This document shows, in pieces, positions 46,156 to 55,579 of a stretch of 64,000 bases of DNA; the stretch's first letter is position 1; the number at the start of each line of letters is the position of its first letter. The stretch is from Methylobacillus flagellatus. Lineage in GTDB: Bacteria; Pseudomonadota; Gammaproteobacteria; Burkholderiales; Methylophilaceae. Location of the stretch: NCBI RefSeq assembly GCF_005502435.1, contig NZ_SCOU01000003.1:124001-188000 (forward strand), written 5' to 3'. The notes under the pieces are model-generated. The model was not told the origin of the DNA. It was given only the letters and a program-made list of their open reading frames with translations, and made no database searches. Position numbers and translations under genes: made by a program.

Positions 46156-47682
46156 ATGGCCACCCTGCAACTCAACTCCAGGCTCAAATCGTGGTTTAGT
46201 CAGATCGATATCGAGACCAAGGTGTCGATGATATTGATTGCGCCTACCCTGCTCTCGTTTGCCGTGCTGGTCGGCGCATTGTTGCTCAAGCAATCCCTGA
46301 ATCAGAGCACACAATGGGTGTCGCACACCGAAGAGGTGATGCTGCAGATCGCAGATTCGAAATTCCATTTCAATAACTTGTCTTTGTATCACCTGCGCTA
46401 CCAGCTCAGCGCCGAACAAGGATACCTAAAGCTGTATGACCGGGCTTATCTTGGTCTGAACCAGTCCATGGTCAAACTGACTACCCTCATGTCGGACAGC
46501 CAGCAGCAGCAAGGCGAGCTGGAAAAGCTGCTGCAACTGATTGGTGACCGTACTAGCAGTCATCGCAAGCTCATCAGTCTGCGTGGCACGCTTACCCCGG
46601 ACGAAGTCATCAAGGCAGCACAGGCCAAGACGCTGATCTTTGATGATGCCGAGATCCTTGGGCTGTTCGATAGCATGCTGGCGACCGAAGCTGCCTTGCT
46701 AAAAAGTCGTCGTGCTTCCGAACATGATTATTACCTGAAGCTTGAAGCGGCGCTGATCGTGTTGTTCATCATCATCGCCAGCAGTCTGCTGTTCGCAGAC
46801 CGCTTCCTGCGGCGCGATATGCGCCTGAAAGCCGATCTGCATGCCTCGCTGTCGGAGTCACACCACAAACTGCAGCAGGAGCTTGCCGAAGCACGCAATA
46901 CCCTGGTTGCCTTGCTGCCAGTTCCAGCGACATTGTGCAATGTCCAGTTCGAATGGTTCTTCGAGGCCTCCAACCATGTAGGCGGCGATATCATGGATTA
47001 TTTCCAGGTGGACGAGCATCACGTGATGTTCTATGCCGTGGATGTTTCCGGCCACGGGGTGACAGCGGCCATGCATGCATTCACCGTGCATAACGACATG
47101 CTGGCCTCTACTGCCCATATCGCCGAATTGCTGGCCCATTTTGGTGATTTGTCCGAGACGGCTACCTCCTTCCTCACCCTGTATAACAGCCGTTACATGC
47201 GCAAGACCGATACTGGCGAGTATTTCACCATGCTGCTCGGTATCATCGACACGCGCACTGGTGAGCTGGCGCTGGTGCAGGCAGGACATCCGTGCCCTTT
47301 GCTGATGTCAGCAGGTGGCCGTGACATACAATGCCTGGGCGAAGGTGGTTTCCCGATCGGGCTGGTGGAAGACGCCAGCTACGAAGCGGTCCAACTGACC
47401 TTGAAGCGTGGTGACCGCTTGTGCGTTTACTCGGATGGCGTGACCGATTGCGAGAATGCCAAGCATTCGGTGTTCGGACAACAAAAGCTGAAATCCTTGT
47501 TCCGTATCATGCACCACCAAGCGCTGGACCAATGCAAGCAGGCGATCTATGAGCAGGTGAAAAACTGGCGGGGTCTGGGCCAACCATTCAATGACGATGT
47601 GAGTTGCCTGATCCTGGAATTCAACGGGGATAGTGCACCCATTCAAAAATTAGAAAGAGACGATATCTATGTTCCTCGATGA
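46156..47682 (+). CDS. Membrane-anchored PP2C-type (SpoIIE/RsbU) serine phosphatase
   Basis: First gene of the 46-60 kb operon. Two membrane segments (about 25-46 and 196-217) enclose a roughly 150-residue, mostly helical sensor region, likely periplasmic. A short coiled stretch leads to the PP2C/SpoIIE domain (about 245-490) with metal-binding Asp residues in SNHVGGDIMDYF, AVDVSGHGVTAAM and YSDGVTDCEN and the late FNDDVSCL. It is predicted to dephosphorylate the STAS protein encoded next. The reading frames overlap by 14 bases. The 171-base gap upstream holds the operon promoter, which I could not assign. Confidence 0.9.
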   Translation: MATLQLNSRLKSWFSQIDIETKVSMILIAPTLLSFAVLVGALLLKQSLNQSTQWVSHTEEVMLQIADSKFHFNNLSLYHLRYQLSAEQGYLKLYDRAYLGLNQSMVKLTTLMSDSQQQQGELEKLLQLIGDRTSSHRKLISLRGTLTPDEVIKAAQAKTLIFDDAEILGLFDSMLATEAALLKSRRASEHDYYLKLEAALIVLFIIIASSLLFADRFLRRDMRLKADLHASLSESHHKLQQELAEARNTLVALLPVPATLCNVQFEWFFEASNHVGGDIMDYFQVDEHHVMFYAVDVSGHGVTAAMHAFTVHNDMLASTAHIAELLAHFGDLSETATSFLTLYNSRYMRKTDTGEYFTMLLGIIDTRTGELALVQAGHPCPLLMSAGGRDIQCLGEGGFPIGLVEDASYEAVQLTLKRGDRLCVYSDGVTDCENAKHSVFGQQKLKSLFRIMHHQALDQCKQAIYEQVKNWRGLGQPFNDDVSCLILEFNGDSAPIQKLERDDIYVPR

Positions 47683-48007
47683 AAAAACGGTCGACGGGGT
47701 GAGCTGTATCAGCTTCAATCAGGAGCGCTTCGATGCGGCCAAGGTGGTGCAGTTCAAGCAGTTCTTCGTGGATGCGGTCGCGGCAGGCAAGACACGGCTA
47801 GTGCTGGACCTGGCGGCTGTCAAGTTCATGGACAGCAGTGCGCTGGGTGCGGTGGTGGCGGTACTCAAGACAGTAGGCGCACGTGGTGATCTGGTGCTAT
47901 GCGGCGCGACCGGCATCGTGGCCGAGTTGTTCAAACTGACCCGCATGGACCGGGTGTTCGTGATCGTTGCCAGCGAAGCTGATGCTGTCGCCAAGTTGAA
48001 CAGCTGA
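47669..48007 (+). CDS. STAS-domain anti-sigma-factor antagonist
   Basis: 112 residues forming one STAS domain of the SpoIIAA/RsbV type. LVLDLAAVKFMDSSALGAVV carries the phosphorylatable Ser (S56, first Ser after the Asp) of the DSS motif. It is expected to be phosphorylated by the HATPase kinase encoded 1.2 kb downstream and dephosphorylated by the preceding phosphatase. Its 14-base overlap with the phosphatase gene gives fixed stoichiometry. No sigma factor is encoded nearby, so its output partner may not be a sigma factor. Confidence 0.9.
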   Translation: MFLDEKTVDGVSCISFNQERFDAAKVVQFKQFFVDAVAAGKTRLVLDLAAVKFMDSSALGAVVAVLKTVGARGDLVLCGATGIVAELFKLTRMDRVFVIVASEADAVAKLNS

Positions 48008-48019
48008 TCGGGAGCGGCC

Positions 48020-49192
48020 ATGAAAGCCATGATACTGGGGGCGGGCAAGGGAACACGGGTGCGGCCCATCACCCATGACATTCCCAAGCCGATGATCCCA
48101 TTGGTGCGCAAGCCGGTGATGGAATACATCGTGGCTTTGCTCAAGCAGCATGGCGTGACCCAGATCATGGTCAATACCAGTCACCTTGCACCGGTCATCG
48201 AAGATTACTTCCGTGACGGAGAGCAGTTCGGTGTGCAGATGGCGTATTCCTACGAGGGCTCCTTCGTGGATGGGGTGGCCACCGGTTGCCCGCTGGGTTC
48301 AGCAGGCGGCATGAAGAAGATCCAGGATTTCTCTGGCTTTTTCGATGAGACCTTCGTGGTGGTGTGTGGGGATGCCTGGATCGATCTGGACCTCACCGAA
48401 GCCCTGCGCATCCACCGTGAGAAAAAGGCCATCGTCAGTATCATCATTCGCGAAGTGCCGCCCGAAGAAGTGTTCAAGTATGGCGTGGTGAAGCTGGATG
48501 ACGATGGACGCATCCTGCAATTCCAGGAAAAACCCGCACCCGAGCAGGCCGTGTCCAACATGGCCAACACCGGGATCTACATCTTTGAGCCCGACGTGCT
48601 GGATTACATCCCGTCTGCGACGGAGTACGACATCGGCGGTCAGCTGTTCCCGGCCCTGGCCAGCGCTGGCAAAGCCTTCTATGGCATCGTGCTGCCGTTC
48701 CAGTGGCTGGACATCGGCAATGTGCAGGATGTGTGGACCGTGACGCGCAGCATCCTCGAAGGCGAGGTGCATGGCTTCAGGATGCCAGGTAGCGAGATCC
48801 GGCCTGGCGTCCATACCGGCATCAATGTCAGTGTGGATTTCGATCAGGTGGAGATCACACCGCCCGTGTATATCGGTGGCAGCACACAGATCCAGCCCGG
48901 CGTTAAGCTGGTCGGACCGCTGGTGATCGGTGCCAACTGTGTGGTGGAGTCTGGCGCTCTGCTCAAGGATTGCATCGTCGAGGACTACACGCGGGTCAGC
49001 GGTCTTGCTCATCTCGAAGGCAAGATCGTGTTCGGTAATAAATGCATCGACCCCATGGATGACACCGTGATCGATATACAGGCCGCCGACATCGGGTTCG
49101 TGCTGGACGATGTCAGAAACGCGGTGAAGCCGCACGACACGGCGCAGGAAATCGCTGCACTGATGCGTGCAGACCCTCCTAATCACAAGTAA
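48020..49192 (+). CDS. Sugar-phosphate nucleotidyltransferase with left-handed beta-helix (GMPP-like)
   Basis: Activates a sugar 1-phosphate with NTP. The N-terminal Rossmann-like domain starts MKAMILGAGKGTRVRPIT-x5-KPMIP, the signature loop and Lys of the family; VVCGDAWIDLDL is the metal-binding GD, and QFQEKP and WLDIGNV are substrate residues. After residue 250 hexapeptide repeats form a beta-helix (GPLVIGANCVVESGALLKDCIVED). Length and layout resemble mannose-1-phosphate guanylyltransferases, but the sugar is not certain. Its position between the STAS and kinase genes links precursor supply to the regulatory switch. Confidence 0.88.
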   Translation: MKAMILGAGKGTRVRPITHDIPKPMIPLVRKPVMEYIVALLKQHGVTQIMVNTSHLAPVIEDYFRDGEQFGVQMAYSYEGSFVDGVATGCPLGSAGGMKKIQDFSGFFDETFVVVCGDAWIDLDLTEALRIHREKKAIVSIIIREVPPEEVFKYGVVKLDDDGRILQFQEKPAPEQAVSNMANTGIYIFEPDVLDYIPSATEYDIGGQLFPALASAGKAFYGIVLPFQWLDIGNVQDVWTVTRSILEGEVHGFRMPGSEIRPGVHTGINVSVDFDQVEITPPVYIGGSTQIQPGVKLVGPLVIGANCVVESGALLKDCIVEDYTRVSGLAHLEGKIVFGNKCIDPMDDTVIDIQAADIGFVLDDVRNAVKPHDTAQEIAALMRADPPNHK

Positions 49193-49207
49193 CCAGGCGA
49201 CTTCATT

Positions 49208-49648
49208 ATGGACAGTCACAGAATCTCGATCAAAAGCAGCTACGATGACGTTCATCTGGTCGCGCCCTGGTTGCATCAACTGGCAGAGCAAGCCGGCATG
49301 TCCGAGGCGGCGACCATGCAGCTTGAGCTGGCGGTCGTCGAAGCCGTCAATAACGTAGTCGAACATGCGTATCAGCTGCAGGACGGGCATACCGTGCAAG
49401 TGCTGGGACGTTTTGATGCGCAGCGCCTGGTCATTGAAATCTGGGATACGGGCATGACCATGAATACGGAAAAGCTCGAAAAGATCAAGGCGGAACAGGA
49501 TGATGACGATGCCATCACCCTGATGCTGCTGGAAGAGAGCGGCCGAGGCCTGCGTCTGATGACCCAGCTGGTGGATGATGTCGATTACCTCAGTGACGGC
49601 ACGATGAACCGACTGGTGCTGGTGAAGTTGTTGAATGGCACGGAGTAA
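49208..49648 (+). CDS. RsbW-type serine kinase / anti-sigma-like HATPase
   Basis: 146 residues of GHKL ATPase fold. N box ELAVVEAVNNVVEHAY (E45, N48, N49), G1 box WDTGM (79-83) and lid SGRGLRLM (111-118) are intact. There is no receiver or His-phosphotransfer domain, so it is the small Ser/Thr kinase type that phosphorylates STAS partners and sequesters a target. An acidic insert (KAEQDDDDAI) lies between G1 and the lid. Its end overlaps the GH2 gene by 14 bases, tying the switch to the polysaccharide genes. Confidence 0.9.
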   Translation: MDSHRISIKSSYDDVHLVAPWLHQLAEQAGMSEAATMQLELAVVEAVNNVVEHAYQLQDGHTVQVLGRFDAQRLVIEIWDTGMTMNTEKLEKIKAEQDDDDAITLMLLEESGRGLRLMTQLVDDVDYLSDGTMNRLVLVKLLNGTE

Positions 49649-51884
49649 ACATCGCGCTTCTTGCTTAGGCTGGCTCGCATTCCTTGCCCTGACGCTGCTC
49701 AGCCCGGCGCTCGCTGCCAGTGACGGCCTGTCACAGCGGCTGGACCTGGGGGGCCGTTGGCAGTTCCAGCCTGTGCCCATCACGGCAGCCGCCAAGCCTG
49801 CCCCCGGACCATCCTGGACGGCCATCCAGGTGCCGGACAACTGGTACCGACAGGGTTACGACATCAGCGGTCGTGCCTGGTACCGCAAGACCTTTCAGTT
49901 GGATACCCTACAGCATGCCAGTGCGCACCTTGTGTTCGCTGCCGTGGATTACCGTGCCGATGTCTGGCTGAACGGCCAGCATCTCGGCCAGCATGAAGGC
50001 TACTTCCAGCCATTTGAATTCGAGGTGCGCCGTCATCTGCGCACCGGCCAGAACGAGTTGCTGGTACTGGTGGACAGCCCGCTGGAGCAGCCTGCCGACT
50101 GGTCCCTCAACAAGCGCCTGATCAAAGGGGTGCTGTCGCATCACGATACCCGTCCCGGCGGTGCCTGGTCCGAGCGTGGGCAGGAGCAGAACACCGGCGG
50201 TATCTGGGGGCCGGTCCATCTGGAGCTGGATGGCGAGGTTTCCCTGCGAGGCATCACGCCGCTCGCCACGCGCCAGGACTGGGGCTGGCAGTTGCACACT
50301 GCGCTGCAGCTCAACGTGGCTGGGCGTGCTGCACGTGATGTCGAGATCGAGATCGTCATCGATCCGGTCGGCTTCGAAGCCAGGCGCTACCGTTACACCA
50401 CGCAGCGCCGTATACAAGCTGGTGAGCAGACCCTGCCCGTGCGGGTGGCGGTGCAGCAGCCCGCCTTGTGGTGGCCAGCCGGGCACGGTGATCCCCGCCT
50501 CTACCGAGTGCAAGTGCGTTTGCATGCGCAAGGGCGGCTCATCGCGCAGCGCGCCACTGAAGTTGGTTTCCGGGAAGTGAAGGTCGATCCAAAGACCTTG
50601 CAGTGGCAGATCAATGGCCGCCGCCTGTTCATCCGCGGCACCAATTACATTTCCACCCAGTGGCTGGCCGAAATGACACCTGCCGCTTACCAGCGCGACT
50701 TGCAGCTGATGCAGCAGGCGCATATCAACGCTGTCCGGGTGCACGCCCATATCGAAGCGCCGGCGTTCTACGCGGCTTGTGACCGGCTGGGCATGCTGGT
50801 GATGCAGGATTTTCCCTTGCAATGGGGATACCGTGATGAAGCTGGATTCGTGCGGGAAGCCCGCCGCCAGGCCGCCGACATGGTGCACCATTTCCACAGA
50901 CACCCATCCATCGTGTCCTGGACTATGCACAACGAGCCGCCCTGGGATGCGCCATGGATGCGTGACAAATACCCCAACTATCGCGCCGATCAGAACCGGG
51001 TGCTGGATCAGTTGCTGTTTGAGGATGTGAGCCGTCTGGACCCCACGCGCGTGGTGCGTCGTGAATCCGCTACCGATGAGCATGTCTGGCTGGGCTGGTA
51101 TTTTGGGCGCTGGCAGGATTATGCCGGCAAGCCCTTGCTACCCTGGGTGACCGAATACGGCGCCCAGGCGCTGCCCGATCTGGCCGCGCTGAAGCGCATG
51201 TTCAGCGATGATGAGTTATGGCCGACCACCGAGCAGCACTGGCAGAAATGGAGCTTCCATAATTTCCAGCCGCACGAGACTTTCAACATCGCCAAGGTGG
51301 AGAAAGGCAACAACATCGAGCAGTTCATACGCAACAGCCAGCAGCATCAGGCCAGGGTGATCCAGTACGCCACCGAATCCTATCGACGTCAGCGCTATGC
51401 GCCGGTCAGTGCCTTGTTCCAGTTCATGTTCAATGAAGACTGGCCCTCTATCAACTGGGGAGTGGTGGACTATTGGCGTACTCCCAAACTGGGCTATCAG
51501 GCGCTGAAAAAAGCCTACCAGCCGGTGTTGCCCAGCATCGCCTGGAGCAGTGACCGTTATGTCACGGGCGAAGCCGTGAAGCTTGGGCTGTGGCTCATCA
51601 ATGACAGCTGGCAAGGCTATCCTCAGGTCGACTACCATGCGACGCTCTGGCGTGACGGAAAGCGACATCATGAACAACGCTGGGCGTTGGCCATGCCAGC
51701 TGACAGTGGCACGGCGGTGGCTGATTTGCAGTTCGCCAGCTTGCCCGCTGGTGCATATCAACTGCGTGTGACGGTCAGCAACGCAGGTCGCCTGCTGGGC
51801 GACAACAGCCTGGATTTCGCGGTGCAAGCGCCGGTCCGGGCTGCCTCGTCAAGCCCGTCCGCCGGGAACAAGGGCGCGCCATGA
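49635..51884 (+). CDS. Exported glycoside hydrolase family 2 enzyme
   Basis: A 749-residue exported enzyme with a signal peptide (about 1-28, CLGWLAFLALTLLSPALAA). Order: sugar-binding jelly roll (WFRK-like WYRKTFQL, VDYRADVWLNGQHLGQHEGYF), an Ig-like domain, and the TIM barrel with GTNYISTQW. The acid/base is E434 in HNEPPWDAPW and the nucleophile E507 in WVTEYGAQ. GH2 covers beta-galactosidase, beta-mannosidase, beta-glucuronidase and others; specificity cannot be read from motifs. A C-terminal Ig-like domain follows. Overlap with both neighbours indicates a role in processing the polymer made by this operon. Confidence 0.88.
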   Translation: MARSKHRASCLGWLAFLALTLLSPALAASDGLSQRLDLGGRWQFQPVPITAAAKPAPGPSWTAIQVPDNWYRQGYDISGRAWYRKTFQLDTLQHASAHLVFAAVDYRADVWLNGQHLGQHEGYFQPFEFEVRRHLRTGQNELLVLVDSPLEQPADWSLNKRLIKGVLSHHDTRPGGAWSERGQEQNTGGIWGPVHLELDGEVSLRGITPLATRQDWGWQLHTALQLNVAGRAARDVEIEIVIDPVGFEARRYRYTTQRRIQAGEQTLPVRVAVQQPALWWPAGHGDPRLYRVQVRLHAQGRLIAQRATEVGFREVKVDPKTLQWQINGRRLFIRGTNYISTQWLAEMTPAAYQRDLQLMQQAHINAVRVHAHIEAPAFYAACDRLGMLVMQDFPLQWGYRDEAGFVREARRQAADMVHHFHRHPSIVSWTMHNEPPWDAPWMRDKYPNYRADQNRVLDQLLFEDVSRLDPTRVVRRESATDEHVWLGWYFGRWQDYAGKPLLPWVTEYGAQALPDLAALKRMFSDDELWPTTEQHWQKWSFHNFQPHETFNIAKVEKGNNIEQFIRNSQQHQARVIQYATESYRRQRYAPVSALFQFMFNEDWPSINWGVVDYWRTPKLGYQALKKAYQPVLPSIAWSSDRYVTGEAVKLGLWLINDSWQGYPQVDYHATLWRDGKRHHEQRWALAMPADSGTAVADLQFASLPAGAYQLRVTVSNAGRLLGDNSLDFAVQAPVRAASSSPSAGNKGAP

Positions 51885-53680
51885 GAAGGTGGATGCTGGG
51901 CCCGCTCATGCTCGCCATCTCGGGCTTGTCTGCCGCAGCACCAGCGCTGGCGCAGACTACCCCCACGTCAGTGCCGAGGGCTGCGATCGCAGTCAACCAA
52001 TTGGGCTACACGCCGCACGGCCATAAACGTGCGCTCTTGCTCAACAGCCCGCAACCCAGCTTGCCAGTACTAGTGCTGGATGCACACAGCCAGATCGAAC
52101 TGGCACGACTGACGCCGGGCGTGGTGCGCAAAGCCGGGCATGGCATTGCGGTGCAACAGGTGGAGTTCAGTGCACTCAATACCTCCGGCGAGTATCTGCT
52201 GGTGCAGGGAGCGCTGCGTTCCAGCCGCTTCCGCATCGAAGCCTCGCCTTATGCAGCGTTGATGAAATCGGCCTTACGCAGTTATTACTTGCAGCGTTGC
52301 AACACGGCCATCCATGATCCGGTCTCCGGCTTGCGGCATCCGGTATGCCATCCGCTGGACGGCCGCATCGCGCGCGACGACGGCATCAATCGCCAAGGCC
52401 AAGCCTGGTCAGCCAACGGTGGCTGGCATGATGCAGGTGATTACGGGAAGTACATCGCCACCGCCGCCGTCACGGTGAGTCGCTTGCTCAGCCTGTATGA
52501 AGCCGCGCCAGACCGGTTCGACGTCTTGCGCCTGGATATCCCGGAATCTGCCAACGCAGTACCTGACCTGCTTGATGAAGCCAGGTTCGAGCTGGAGTGG
52601 ATGCTGAACATGCAGCGTCAGGACGGCGCGGTGTATCGCAAGCTGTCAGGAGCGCAATGGCCCAAGGAAGTCATGCCGCACCAGGATGATCAAGTGCGAC
52701 TGGTGTATGGGGTCTCCAGCCCGGATACGGGCAAGTTCGCCGCCACGCTGGCACAGGCGGCGCGTGTCTACGCTGGGTTCGATCCGGTCTTTTCGGCACG
52801 CTGCCTGCAAGCCGCCACCCGTGCCTGGACATGGCTGCAAGGTAGCAAGGGCGTAGGCGGCGCAAAGGATATCCCCGCCGTCAAAGACCAGACCATAGAC
52901 TACCATCCTGCCGATGATGGTGGCTCCGGTAGCTACCTAGCCTCCGGCATAGACCGCGAGCCCAGCCTGGCTACCGACCGGGATGACAGGCTGGCTGCTG
53001 CCAGCGAGCTTTACCTTATTACCGCTGGCCCCGAGTACTTGGGCTATCTGCAGCGCAATATCCCGCGTGCCGACTATACCTTGTTCGAGTGGAAGGACAT
53101 GTCTTCCCTGGGCTTATGGCATCTGTTGCAGCGCAGCAGCGGAGAGCCGCTAAAAGCCGCGCGAGCACATATCCGCAAGAAGTTGCTGGCCCGTGCCGAA
53201 CGGGCCTTGCGTACCGTCGATGGCAACGCTTATGGCCTGGCCGACACACAGTTCGTGTGGGGGTCCAACAAGCTGATCGCCGAGGAAGGCATCAATCTGG
53301 TGTACGCCTACTGGCTTACCGAGGACACAAAATATTTACGTGCAGCCACACATCAGCTAGATTACCTGCTGGGCGTCAATCCGTTCGCCATGGCCTATGT
53401 GACCGGTTTCGGACAGCGCTCGGTACAGCACCCGAATCACATCCCCATGCGTAACAGCGATGCTAGACTCGCTGGCCTCATGGTGGGTGGCCCTTCTGTG
53501 CATGGCGAAGACGGCATCACCCCCAAGAACCTTGGCGCGTTGAGTTACATCGACCATGCTCAGGCTTACGCGTCCAATGAATATGCGATTGATTACAATG
53601 CCGCCTTGATCGGCCTGATCGAAGCGCTGAGCAGACAACCCCAGCCAGCGGCTGATGGACAACCAAGCAAGGAACCATAG
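51881..53680 (+). CDS. Exported glycoside hydrolase family 9 (endoglucanase type)
   Basis: 599 residues with a signal peptide (about 1-24). An N-terminal Ig-like domain (VNQLGYTPHGHKRALL, about 33-120) precedes the (alpha/alpha)6 GH9 domain. Catalytic residues are intact: base Asp in GGWHDAGDYGKY (180-191) and acid Glu E567 in ASNEYAIDYNA. QFVWGSNKL and GVNPFAMAYVTGFG are further GH9 segments. GH9 enzymes typically cut beta-1,4-glucans, so the polymer of this locus may have a cellulose-like backbone (inference). The ATG overlaps the GH2 stop. Confidence 0.9.
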   Translation: MRRWMLGPLMLAISGLSAAAPALAQTTPTSVPRAAIAVNQLGYTPHGHKRALLLNSPQPSLPVLVLDAHSQIELARLTPGVVRKAGHGIAVQQVEFSALNTSGEYLLVQGALRSSRFRIEASPYAALMKSALRSYYLQRCNTAIHDPVSGLRHPVCHPLDGRIARDDGINRQGQAWSANGGWHDAGDYGKYIATAAVTVSRLLSLYEAAPDRFDVLRLDIPESANAVPDLLDEARFELEWMLNMQRQDGAVYRKLSGAQWPKEVMPHQDDQVRLVYGVSSPDTGKFAATLAQAARVYAGFDPVFSARCLQAATRAWTWLQGSKGVGGAKDIPAVKDQTIDYHPADDGGSGSYLASGIDREPSLATDRDDRLAAASELYLITAGPEYLGYLQRNIPRADYTLFEWKDMSSLGLWHLLQRSSGEPLKAARAHIRKKLLARAERALRTVDGNAYGLADTQFVWGSNKLIAEEGINLVYAYWLTEDTKYLRAATHQLDYLLGVNPFAMAYVTGFGQRSVQHPNHIPMRNSDARLAGLMVGGPSVHGEDGITPKNLGALSYIDHAQAYASNEYAIDYNAALIGLIEALSRQPQPAADGQPSKEP

Positions 53681-53682
53681 CG

Positions 53683-55521
53683 ATGGCGTTTTATTTTGAC
53701 CAGTTCGAACAGCGGCGCCCGGAGCCACCCTTGCCCTACTCTCCGGTGCTGGAGGCTTTGTGGCAGTTCCTGTTCGTCATCGCGCTGGTGCTCGGTGCCT
53801 GGTATGTGCATTGGCGCTGGATCGCCTCGCTTAACTACGATGCGCTGTGGTATGCCATCCCGTTGGTGATCGCCGAGACCGGCGCTTACATCGGCCTGAT
53901 ATTGTTCGCGTTCAATCTTTGGAAGGTCAAGGATTACCCTAGACGCCCGCCACCACAGTTCATCAGCGAATGCACGCGTGATGAAGCGGCAGAGCAGCGC
54001 CCGCTCAAGGTGGATGTGTTCTTTCCGTCCTACGATGAAGATCCGGAACTGGTGCGCCTGAGTGTGCGTGATGCCAAGCGCGTGACTTACCCGCATCCCA
54101 TCGAACTCAACATCTATGTACTCGACGATGGCCGACGCCCCAGCATGAAGCAGATGGCGGACGAGGAGGGTGTAGGCTACTTCACGCGCAGCAACAACAT
54201 CGGCTTCAAGGCCGGTAACATGCGTAACGCCATGGAGCAGACCTCCGGTGATTTCATCGTCATCTGCGATGCTGATACGCGGCCTTTCCCGACCATACTC
54301 GAACACACGCTGGGTTATTTCCGTGACCCAGACGTAGCCTGGGTGCAAACACCGCAATGGTTCTTCGACCTGCCGGAAGGCAAGCCCCTGCCTGCGGCGC
54401 TGCAGCGTAGACTGGGCCGGCCCGGCTACTGGCTGGGACGTGGTGTGGAGCGGCTGATCGGCCCGATCCGCCTCGGTGAAGACCCGTTCGTCAATGACCC
54501 CAAGATGTTCTATGACCTGATCCAGCGCCGCCGCAACTGGGCCAATGCATCGTTCTGTTGCGGTGCCGGGTCCATCCACCGCCGCGATGCGGTGATGGAA
54601 GCGGCCCTCAAGGGCTTTGCTGACGAGGTCGAGCGCAAGTCACAGCGGCAACTCAAGCAGATGCAGCGTCTGACCGGCGAGAAATCGGCTGATACCAGCA
54701 CGGCAGGCCTGTTGCGGCAGGGCATGGCGCAGGAAGAAGAGCTGACGCCTTACCGCTTTCACGTCTCCGAGGACATCTACACCTCCATCGTGCTGCATTC
54801 CGACCCGCACCGTAAATGGAAGTCAGTGATGCATCCGGAAGTGGAGTCCAAGATGCTGTCACCCCAAGACTTGCTGTCGTGGACCATCCAGCGCTTCAAG
54901 TACGCCGGTGGTACCCTGGACATCGCTGTGCACGACAATCCGGTGATGCGTCCTGGCCTTAGCCTGCCGCAGCGGCTGATGTACCTGACCACGGTATGGT
55001 CTTATCTGGGCGGGGTGTGGAACCTGATCTTCCTGATCGCCCCCTTGGTCTACCTGTTTACCGCGATCGCGCCCGTGAGTGCCTACTCCATCGACTTTTA
55101 CAAACATATCCTGCCTTTCCTGGTGGCCACGGAAATCGCGTTCATGGCGGCGTATTGGGGGATCTCCAGTTATAAGGCCAAGACCAATTATCTGTCTTTC
55201 TTTCCGATCAACCTGCGCGCTATCTGGACGGTGATGCGTGGTCAGAAGATCAAGTTCCCGACCACGCCCAAAGACCGTCAGGAGGGTAATTTCTTCCATC
55301 TGGTGATGCCGCAGTTCGTGATGATCATGCTGACCCTGCTGGGTTTATTGTATGCCTGGCTTCAGTATCTGCTGTTCGCAGCCGATTACACCTTGAATGG
55401 CCTGATCGTGAACACGTTCTGGGGCATGAACAATGTGGTGGCCTTGAGCGGTATCGTGCTGGCGGCATTCTGGCAGCCTGAGCCTGCAGCGGCGAGCACG
55501 GCCGAACTCGCGGCGACCTGA
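53683..55521 (+). CDS. Cellulose-synthase-like family 2 glycosyltransferase
   Basis: 612-residue processive beta-glycosyltransferase of the inner membrane. Two N-terminal membrane helices (about 22-44, 54-79), a cytoplasmic GT domain, then four to six more helices (about 430-595). Catalytic motifs: DDG (148-150), DAD (196-198), TPQWF (223-227), FCCGAG (291-296) and the base in SEDIYT (362-367). The usual QxxRW motif reads QRFKY (403-407). There is no PilZ domain, so direct c-di-GMP control as in BcsA is not expected. It starts two bases after the GH9 stop and is the likely polymerase of this locus. Confidence 0.9.
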   Translation: MAFYFDQFEQRRPEPPLPYSPVLEALWQFLFVIALVLGAWYVHWRWIASLNYDALWYAIPLVIAETGAYIGLILFAFNLWKVKDYPRRPPPQFISECTRDEAAEQRPLKVDVFFPSYDEDPELVRLSVRDAKRVTYPHPIELNIYVLDDGRRPSMKQMADEEGVGYFTRSNNIGFKAGNMRNAMEQTSGDFIVICDADTRPFPTILEHTLGYFRDPDVAWVQTPQWFFDLPEGKPLPAALQRRLGRPGYWLGRGVERLIGPIRLGEDPFVNDPKMFYDLIQRRRNWANASFCCGAGSIHRRDAVMEAALKGFADEVERKSQRQLKQMQRLTGEKSADTSTAGLLRQGMAQEEELTPYRFHVSEDIYTSIVLHSDPHRKWKSVMHPEVESKMLSPQDLLSWTIQRFKYAGGTLDIAVHDNPVMRPGLSLPQRLMYLTTVWSYLGGVWNLIFLIAPLVYLFTAIAPVSAYSIDFYKHILPFLVATEIAFMAAYWGISSYKAKTNYLSFFPINLRAIWTVMRGQKIKFPTTPKDRQEGNFFHLVMPQFVMIMLTLLGLLYAWLQYLLFAADYTLNGLIVNTFWGMNNVVALSGIVLAAFWQPEPAAASTAELAAT

Positions 55522-55579
55522 GGCAAGCCTAGGTTCCCTATGAATATCAACGATCCCGTATGACGAAAGCGCGACTACC

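Noticed and set aside
48299-49840. 513-codon minus-strand frame across the nucleotidyltransferase and kinase genes
   Set aside because: Crosses three well-supported genes; composition typical of antisense frames (His- and Gln-rich).
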